64,000 nt of DNA from an uncultured Eubacteriales bacterium (GTDB taxonomy: Bacteria > Bacillota > Clostridia > Peptostreptococcales > Anaerovoracaceae): contig UQNJ01000001.1 of assembly GCA_900542295.1 (NCBI GenBank), forward strand, positions 124,001 to 188,000, in the 5' to 3' direction. A program made the position numbers and the translations under genes. Every line of letters starts with the position of its first letter. Position 1 is the stretch's first letter. Below the pieces are notes generated by a model. The model saw only the letters and a program-made list of their open reading frames with translations. It did not search any database and had not been told where the DNA came from. Below are positions 58,111-64,000 of the stretch, piece by piece.

Positions 58111-59009
58111 ACCTCCTTGTTCCTTTTCTTTTCTTTCAATGTCTTAAAATCTATTTCCATTATAAATATACTTGCAAGCATAAGTATTGCTCCCAAATAA
58201 GCCTTCGGCGACAAAACCTCACCTGCAAAAAAGTATGCTACTATAGCTGCAAATACAGGCTCAAGAGTAAATATAACTCCTACATGAGAAGCTGTCGTAT
58301 ACTGCTGTGCCACAGGCTGCAGTACAAATGCAACTCCTGTGCAGAACACAGAAAGAAATATTACGGCACTCCACACATGTACCGTCTCCGGAAGCTGGGG
58401 CGTTTCCACCATAAAAGCCATTATCAGATTTAGAGTTCCCGTTACGCCAAGCTGAAATACTCCTAAATTGTATGCATCCACTTCTTCATGGCTGACAGCC
58501 TTTTCTGTAAGAAGAAGATCTACTGCATATGCAACTGCACACATCAAACAGAGTAAATCACCTTTAAGATGATTCATGTTTATCGAAAAATCATCTCCAA
58601 GAGTCAAAAGGGCAATACCTGCAAAGCAGAGAATCACTACAAAAGTAAGTTTTTTCCCCGGGGATTTCCTGAAAAAAATCCACCCCAATATAGGTGTAAA
58701 TATAACTGTTAGTGCGCATAAAAACCCGGAGTTCGACAGAGAAGTATATTTTACGCCGAAAGTGGCGCCTATATAAACAAATACTAGAGCAAAACCCACA
58801 AGTAAACTGTACTTAAGAGTAACCTTATTAACAGTTTTAATCTTTTTAAATGAAATCATCGCCGCTATTGCAAATGCTCCCAAAAATCTAAAAGCATTTA
58901 ATGTAAACGGATCCAGTTCCTCAAGGCTTATATCCATTAAGAGATACGAAACTCCCCAACAAAGAGTTACCAATATTAAGATTCCATCTGCCCTAACCTG
59001 CTTCGTCAT
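58107..59009 (-). CDS. EamA/DMT family transporter (second copy)
   Basis: 300 aa with ten predicted membrane segments in two EamA repeats (LVTLCWGVSYLLMD at the start; FTLEPVFAAIVAYFFAGE late, the typical EamA motif). Substrate unknown. Its stop overlaps the flavoprotein start by four bases (ATGA), and it lies three bases from holA, so it seems to belong to one transcript with both. Only distantly like the copy at 43184. Confidence 0.85.
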   Translation of the reverse strand: MTKQVRADGILILVTLCWGVSYLLMDISLEELDPFTLNAFRFLGAFAIAAMISFKKIKTVNKVTLKYSLLVGFALVFVYIGATFGVKYTSLSNSGFLCALTVIFTPILGWIFFRKSPGKKLTFVVILCFAGIALLTLGDDFSINMNHLKGDLLCLMCAVAYAVDLLLTEKAVSHEEVDAYNLGVFQLGVTGTLNLIMAFMVETPQLPETVHVWSAVIFLSVFCTGVAFVLQPVAQQYTTASHVGVIFTLEPVFAAIVAYFFAGEVLSPKAYLGAILMLASIFIMEIDFKTLKEKKRNKEV

Positions 59010-59012
59010 AAT

Positions 59013-60062
59013 TTACATCCTTCCGATAATCAACTCGATTGTCAGATTCTGATCCATAGCTCCCGTTTTTATACTTCTGTCTGCCTGATAAAGCTGAATC
59101 AAAATATCTTTCAATCTGCTCAGGGAAAATTTTTCTCCAAAGGACATTGCTTTTTTAACTCTGTAAGGATTTACTTTAAGAATTCCCGGTATTGCTTGCC
59201 TGTCAACACCTCCGATATACAGTTCTTTGGCTTCTGTCATAAGTTCAAACTGACTTACCAAAAGTCCTAAAACAGAGTAAACATCTCCGCCATGTCCTAC
59301 TATATTATTGAATAATCTTAGTGCCTTATCCTTATGTCCGGAGGTCACTGCGTCTAAAAAGTCAAATGCAAATCTATCCAAATCACCCTTAAGAGTAGCA
59401 TCTATATCATCCTCCGATATAAAATCACCATCACTATATGCAAGTATTTTTTTTATGTCATTTTCTAAATTTAATATTCGGTATTCACTATCTCTGTTGA
59501 AATATCCCGACTCATCTATCATATATTTTAGTGTTTCTCTGCTTATCGGTCTGCCTGCCGCCTTAAACCGCTTCTCTGCAAATGCAGTAAGCTGTTTTCT
59601 ATCCAGCCTATCAAAAACATACACCTTGTGCTCTTTTTTTAAATATTTAACCAGCGGGCTGCTGTCTGCCGGGGTCACACAAGAGAATACAAGAATTGTT
59701 CCGGGATTTGGATCTTTCATATAATCAATAAGAGCTTCTATGTCCCTATCTGTAAAGCCTTTTGGATTTTTTTTGGAAAGAGGCGGAAAATCACATGCCC
59801 ATACAATCCTTTTTTCTGAAAAAACAGAAAATGTATCGCAGGCTGTCAACAGTTCCTCAGTTCCTTCGATATCGCTTATCTTCAAGAAATCCATGCTGCG
59901 CATCGAATTATCCACAAATTTATCAGCCAGTGAATTACAAGCCCACTCTGTCAGATATTCTTCTTCGCCATACATGAAGATAACATTTTCAAAAGCCTTT
60001 TTGCTCAGATCCTTATGAAAAGCCTGAAAAGCATGCTCTGCCGGTGCGTTTTTATATGCCAT
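59013..60062 (-). CDS. holA: DNA polymerase III subunit delta
   Basis: Clamp-loader subunit that opens the sliding clamp. 349 aa with the N-terminal VIFMYGEEEYLTEWA loop, AAA+-like lid regions and C-terminal DRSIKTGAMDQNLTIELII. It directly follows comEC by one base, the comEC-holA order of many Firmicutes; the rpsT gene often found next is absent. Confidence 0.92.
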   Translation of the reverse strand: MAYKNAPAEHAFQAFHKDLSKKAFENVIFMYGEEEYLTEWACNSLADKFVDNSMRSMDFLKISDIEGTEELLTACDTFSVFSEKRIVWACDFPPLSKKNPKGFTDRDIEALIDYMKDPNPGTILVFSCVTPADSSPLVKYLKKEHKVYVFDRLDRKQLTAFAEKRFKAAGRPISRETLKYMIDESGYFNRDSEYRILNLENDIKKILAYSDGDFISEDDIDATLKGDLDRFAFDFLDAVTSGHKDKALRLFNNIVGHGGDVYSVLGLLVSQFELMTEAKELYIGGVDRQAIPGILKVNPYRVKKAMSFGEKFSLSRLKDILIQLYQADRSIKTGAMDQNLTIELIIGRM

Positions 60063-60063
60063 A

Positions 60064-62145
60064 CTAATCCTTTTCTTCTATCATAACATGATGTTTTGCA
60101 GTTTCCCCTAAAGAAAAACCTACTGCCCCATGTATATCATTTCTAAGTAATATTATACAATTTTTACGGCACATTTCAATAATTTTCAGATCAGGGTGCC
60201 CATAATTATTTTTTCCGACTTGTATAACACATACATTCGGAGAAACTGCTTCAAGAAACTCCGGACATGTGCTTCCGCCGCTTCCATGATGTCCTATTTT
60301 CAATATGTCTGCACTTAATCTCCCTGTTCCTTCATAAAATTTCATCATCTCTTTTTCGCCCTTTATATCAAGATCACCTGTTATAAGAATCCTGTATCCT
60401 TTATAGTGAATCATGAAAACAGAGCAATTTTCATTTTCATCCTGATTACCTGATATTTCAACAGGCCATAATGTCTCTATATATAAATCCTCACTTACGA
60501 TAAATTCAGTTCCGGCAGTCGCTTTTGTAACAACCCTACCGACCATCCCTTCTCTGTCAAGTTCTTCTATACCTTTATAATGGTCAGTATGAAGATGGGT
60601 TGCTATAGCCATGTCCACTTTTTTACAGCCGTTTTTAAGCAGATACGGTTTGAGGGTGTTTATTCCCACATCGTAATTTACGCTTCCTCCTCCGTCTATC
60701 AGAATGTTGGTATTTCCCTCTCTTATATGTATACAGTCTCCTTGCCCTACATCTACAAATACAACTTCGTCATCTGAAACAGGTTCTCTGCAAAACCCTC
60801 CCGCTATAAGCGACGCTGTCATAAACACTGTAATTAACATTATTATTTTTTTCCATTTTTTCCTAAGTCTAAGTATCTCAAAAGTCTCAGAAGAAGCAAA
60901 AAATATTATCATATAAAAAAATAAAATAAATGTTACAGAAGGGCTTAAAATGTCTATCGCACCTTTACCTCCCACAGCCGAAAACTCATTTATTTTTTCG
61001 GTAAAAGCAGTGAGCGCTTTTAATATGTATTCTATCGGTTCCGGTTCACACCCAAAACAGAAAACGATGAAATATATCACCGCAATAGGCATAATTATTC
61101 CTACAAGATATATAACCGGAATATTGGCTATAAAAGAAGTAAGCGAAAGAGAATTGAAAACAAATATCTGATATGGAATAAGGCCGGTATTTACAGCAAG
61201 CATTACTGAAATACTTTCTGGTACTTTCGAACTTATATGAGGCATAAAAAATGATATGGATGCGGCTGCAAGAAACGACATCTGAAACCCTGTATTAAAT
61301 ATGCTCATAGGTTCTTTCACAATCAAAATCAGCATGACAGCACTCATGGCACTTAAAAAATCATATCTTCTGTCGCAGTATTCCGCCAATGCTTTCAGAA
61401 AAATCATACCGGAAGCTCTTATCACCGAAGGAGTCCATGAAGCGAGCATACATGCTGCCGCAAGTGTGAGACACAAAATCAAAAGTCTTCTAAATGTAAG
61501 CCGCCTTCCCGTAATTCTGCTTATTATCTTATAAAGTATACCTATATGCAAGCCGCTTACTGCAAGAACATGAGCAGTACCGTTAATCTTAAAAGTCTCA
61601 TAGACTTCTTCTTGTAAATGAGATGTGTCTCCGAAAAGCATGCCTGCCATAATGCCACGAGTCCCATCAGGCAGATGCTTTATAAATGAATATTTTTTCT
61701 CTGCCAGTTTACGCTCCACTTTGCAAAGCAAGCTTTCATCATCTTTAACGGTTTCAAAAGATTTCACTGAGGCAACAGCATATATGCCTTTACTTTTTAA
61801 ATATTTTCCGTAATCGAAGCATCCGGGGTTCCTTCTCCTGCTCGGCTCTTCAAGACAAGCTTCAAATCTTATCTTTTTTTTATAAAGCTCATACACCTCG
61901 TCATTCTCATTGTAATATGAAATCAATACAAGGGGTGACTTTTCTTCTGAGATTCCATCAAGCGCTACTGTAAATTTGTAACCTGTTTTTCCTTTCTCTA
62001 TGTCTTTTACAGTACCCTCATATATTATGTCACCGTTTTCTATATGAGACGCAAGCGGATTTAACGGTGAAACCCCCGCCATATCAAAGTAGGCTGTTAT
62101 AGTTATGACTAAAATTGTTACAAAAAACAATTTTCTCCTCAACAT
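60064..62145 (-). CDS. comEC: ComEC/Rec2 family DNA-uptake channel
   Basis: 693 aa. An N-terminal OB-like DUF4131 part (about 30-165) is followed by the competence membrane domain (about 190-450, AVSGLHIGIL) and a C-terminal metallo-beta-lactamase domain with THLHTDHYKG and HHGSGGSTCPEF. Passes single-stranded DNA through the membrane in competent cells; the lactamase-like domain probably degrades the other strand. All domains appear intact. Whether the organism is competent cannot be told. Confidence 0.94.
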   Translation of the reverse strand: MLRRKLFFVTILVITITAYFDMAGVSPLNPLASHIENGDIIYEGTVKDIEKGKTGYKFTVALDGISEEKSPLVLISYYNENDEVYELYKKKIRFEACLEEPSRRRNPGCFDYGKYLKSKGIYAVASVKSFETVKDDESLLCKVERKLAEKKYSFIKHLPDGTRGIMAGMLFGDTSHLQEEVYETFKINGTAHVLAVSGLHIGILYKIISRITGRRLTFRRLLILCLTLAAACMLASWTPSVIRASGMIFLKALAEYCDRRYDFLSAMSAVMLILIVKEPMSIFNTGFQMSFLAAASISFFMPHISSKVPESISVMLAVNTGLIPYQIFVFNSLSLTSFIANIPVIYLVGIIMPIAVIYFIVFCFGCEPEPIEYILKALTAFTEKINEFSAVGGKGAIDILSPSVTFILFFYMIIFFASSETFEILRLRKKWKKIIMLITVFMTASLIAGGFCREPVSDDEVVFVDVGQGDCIHIREGNTNILIDGGGSVNYDVGINTLKPYLLKNGCKKVDMAIATHLHTDHYKGIEELDREGMVGRVVTKATAGTEFIVSEDLYIETLWPVEISGNQDENENCSVFMIHYKGYRILITGDLDIKGEKEMMKFYEGTGRLSADILKIGHHGSGGSTCPEFLEAVSPNVCVIQVGKNNYGHPDLKIIEMCRKNCIILLRNDIHGAVGFSLGETAKHHVMIEEKD

Positions 62146-62249
62146 GAGAAGTCCTTTCCGTCAAGTCATCTGTCCTTTTTACATTATATTCCATTTTATT
62201 TTGAGATTCAATAACATAATGGAAATTTAGTTCACATTGTTGATTTCGC

Positions 62250-62278
62250 TTAACTTAGATAAAATTATGTGTTATAAT
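62250..62278 (+). promoter_or_regulatory. Sigma-A promoter of the class A PBP gene
   Basis: TTAACT (62250-62255), 17-base spacer, perfect TATAAT (62273-62278), 32 bases before the TTG start codon. Confidence 0.65.
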
Positions 62279-62310
62279 AAAAAAGATTATGGCAGAAAGT
62301 AGGTGAAATT

Positions 62311-64000
62311 TTGAGTAATTACAAAGACAATATGGATTCAAATCATACTGAAAATGATGAAACTATTCATAGATCAAGAGTCAAAAACAAGAAATCCAAA
62401 TCCGGACTCACCGGCAAGATTTCTACCAAATCTCATAAAAAACGCAGTGAAAGGAGTGCCGAAGCAGCCTCTGCATCCGTTTCAGGAGAAGTCGCTGCAA
62501 AAAAATTAAACAAAAAGAAAGTATTAAAAATACTTCTCTGTGTTTTGATTGCAATAATACTCATAGGTATCATTTATGTTGCGGCAGTAATAATAAGAGC
62601 CCCAAAAATAGAAACAGACAATATCTACAGTATGCTGTCTCAAAGCTCCGTACTATACGATGACAGCGGAAATGTAATAGATACGGCTTACGGTGAGCAA
62701 AACCGGACAATAGTTGAAATAAGCGATATTCCCGAACATGTTCAGAATGCTTTCATAGCTTTGGAAGACAAAACATTCAGAACTCATAACGGATTCAATA
62801 TAATAAGAATATTCGGAGCAATAAAAGAATCTGTTTTCGGCGGAGGTCAAATAGGCGGAACAAGTACCATAACCCAACAGCTCGCAAGGAACCTCTATCT
62901 TGGCGATGAAATGTACAAGCGATCCATCAACAGAAAGATAAAGGAAGCCTACTACTCCGTAATTCTTGAAAGTAAACTAAACAAGGATCAGATACTTGAA
63001 GCATATCTGAATACCATTTTCTTCGGATGCGGCAACGGTATACAGACAGCTTCTCAGGCATATTTTTCCAAGGATGTAAACGAGCTGACAATAGCAGAAG
63101 CAGCAGCTCTTGCGGCAATTCCACAGATGCCTTCCGAATATGCTCTTGTCGTAACGGTATCCGCTTCAGAGGTTACAGAGGATACTCCTAACCTCATAAC
63201 AAAAAACGGTGAATATGCATATCTGTGGAACGACACTGCCAAGAACAGAATGGCTACATGTCTTATGCTTATGCATGAACAGGGCTATATTTCAGACGAA
63301 GAATACGAGGAAGCAAAAGAAGTTGAAATCAAAGATATAGTAAATCCTAATCTTGATGCATTAAATACCGTATCCAACTACTTCGCAGACTATGTAATCG
63401 AAGATGTTATAAATGACCTGCAGGAAAACGGTTATTCCCAAGAACAGGCTACCGATCTTGTGTATAACGGCGGAATTCAGATTTATACAACAATGGATTC
63501 TCAGGCACAGTCCGTAATAGAAAAGGAATTTTCCAACCCTGCAAACTTTCCTAAATCATCAGGCTACTCCAAGGACAAAAATGGAAATATACTTGACGAT
63601 CACGGCAATCCAATCCTCTATCCTTATTCATCATATATCAACAGTGACGGAAGCTTTGCCTTGACATCTGATGAATACAAGATGAACGACGACGGCTCCA
63701 TGACTGTATATACGGGCAAGCGTCTCAATATATATAATACAACTGTGCAGGGCAAAACAGATTACAGCGTTGAGTTCAAGAAAATGTATGTAATAGAAGA
63801 CGGAACTCTCTTTGTAATCAACGGAGGTTATATCAATATACCTCAAGGCTACAAGTCACGAGACTCAGAGGACAATCTGGTTATATCCGCCGAATTTTTC
63901 AAGGACTATCCTAAGTTCTTTACGGAATCAAACGGCCTTATGGTTACAACCGAGTTTACTCTCAATCAAAAAGTAATACAGCCTCAGGCAGCCATGACAA
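62311..64000 (+). CDS. Class A penicillin-binding protein (PBP1A-like), 3' end beyond window
   Basis: Bifunctional peptidoglycan glycosyltransferase/transpeptidase; 563 codons are visible. A basic cytoplasmic head (1-70) and one membrane helix (about 71-95) precede the glycosyltransferase domain with LEDKTFRTHNGF (catalytic Glu152, His159) and GGTSTITQQLARNLYL. The transpeptidase begins near 390 (NGGIQIYTTMDSQAQ) and its serine motif is not reached. The start is a TTG at 62311 with AGTAGGTG about 7 bases upstream; no in-frame ATG with a better site exists (the next, codon 8, has none). Confidence 0.93.
   Translation, partial: MSNYKDNMDSNHTENDETIHRSRVKNKKSKSGLTGKISTKSHKKRSERSAEAASASVSGEVAAKKLNKKKVLKILLCVLIAIILIGIIYVAAVIIRAPKIETDNIYSMLSQSSVLYDDSGNVIDTAYGEQNRTIVEISDIPEHVQNAFIALEDKTFRTHNGFNIIRIFGAIKESVFGGGQIGGTSTITQQLARNLYLGDEMYKRSINRKIKEAYYSVILESKLNKDQILEAYLNTIFFGCGNGIQTASQAYFSKDVNELTIAEAAALAAIPQMPSEYALVVTVSASEVTEDTPNLITKNGEYAYLWNDTAKNRMATCLMLMHEQGYISDEEYEEAKEVEIKDIVNPNLDALNTVSNYFADYVIEDVINDLQENGYSQEQATDLVYNGGIQIYTTMDSQAQSVIEKEFSNPANFPKSSGYSKDKNGNILDDHGNPILYPYSSYINSDGSFALTSDEYKMNDDGSMTVYTGKRLNIYNTTVQGKTDYSVEFKKMYVIEDGTLFVINGGYINIPQGYKSRDSEDNLVISAEFFKDYPKFFTESNGLMVTTEFTLNQKVIQPQAAMT

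Noticed and set aside
1..64000. rRNA, tRNA, tmRNA and CRISPR arrays.
   Set aside because: I looked in all intergenic gaps for tRNA T-arm patterns and for regularly spaced repeats and saw none; a covariance-model scan would be decisive.

Overview
The window looks like chromosome from an anaerobic, endospore-forming Gram-positive bacterium of the class Clostridia. The evidence is an alpha/beta-type small acid-soluble spore protein, a YlbJ-like sporulation membrane protein, anaerobic ribonucleotide reductase (nrdD/nrdG), pyruvate:ferredoxin oxidoreductase, an [FeFe]-hydrogenase, an EtfAB/acyl-CoA dehydrogenase set, AGGAGG-type ribosome binding sites and low GC. I cannot name the genus. No rRNA, tRNA or CRISPR array was found.

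Layout. 1-5.6 kb: the 5' part of ftsK/spoIIIE, uppP, asd, dapA and an enolase. 5.7-11.4 kb: a block matching the Bacillus ylbH-ylbN neighbourhood (rpmF, ackA, tmcAL, ylbJ, a coiled-coil protein, coaD, rsmD). 11.4-15 kb: a spore protein, recG, an Asp23-family protein and rpmB. 15-18 kb: nrdG and nrdD behind a promoter with a good NrdR box. 18-21.5 kb: a GNAT acetyltransferase, a membrane-anchored dead M20-type peptidase and a CNNM/CorC-type transporter. 22-27.5 kb: an accessory island. 27.6-35.4 kb: tRNA/rRNA modification (rlmD, tgt, queA), ruvCAB with a LexA-like box, an atypical PLP lyase and a LysR regulator. 35.6-52.2 kb: fourteen genes all on the minus strand, running from hydantoin/ureide breakdown to pyruvate:ferredoxin oxidoreductase and EtfAB/acyl-CoA dehydrogenase. 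52.2-54.5 kb: argR-recN. 54.5-62.2 kb: a two-gene hydrogenase module, an EamA transporter, holA and comEC. 62.3 kb to the end: a truncated class A penicillin-binding protein.

The most unusual locus is the island at 22.0-26.9 kb. Three tightly packed genes encode a ferredoxin-like cysteine-rich protein, a winged-helix protein and a PD-(D/E)XK nuclease with its own four-cysteine cluster. They face, tail to tail, an operon of an AbrB-like regulator and two TSPPY-type DNA methyltransferases. I read this as a multi-subunit restriction-modification system whose cleavage side carries probable iron-sulfur clusters; I do not recognise it as a described family. Beside it lie remains of a large serine recombinase and of a small membrane gene, which suggests arrival on a mobile element.

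The 16-kb minus-strand array makes sense as one catabolic route. A racemase, a ring-opening hydantoinase and a carbamoylase would yield a free amino acid. A threonine-dehydratase-like lyase with a Rid protein would convert it to a 2-oxo acid, which pyruvate:ferredoxin oxidoreductase would oxidise to an acyl-CoA. EtfAB/acyl-CoA dehydrogenase, the [FeFe]-hydrogenase and acetate kinase elsewhere in the window could handle the electrons and the acyl group. The natural substrate is not shown by sequence.
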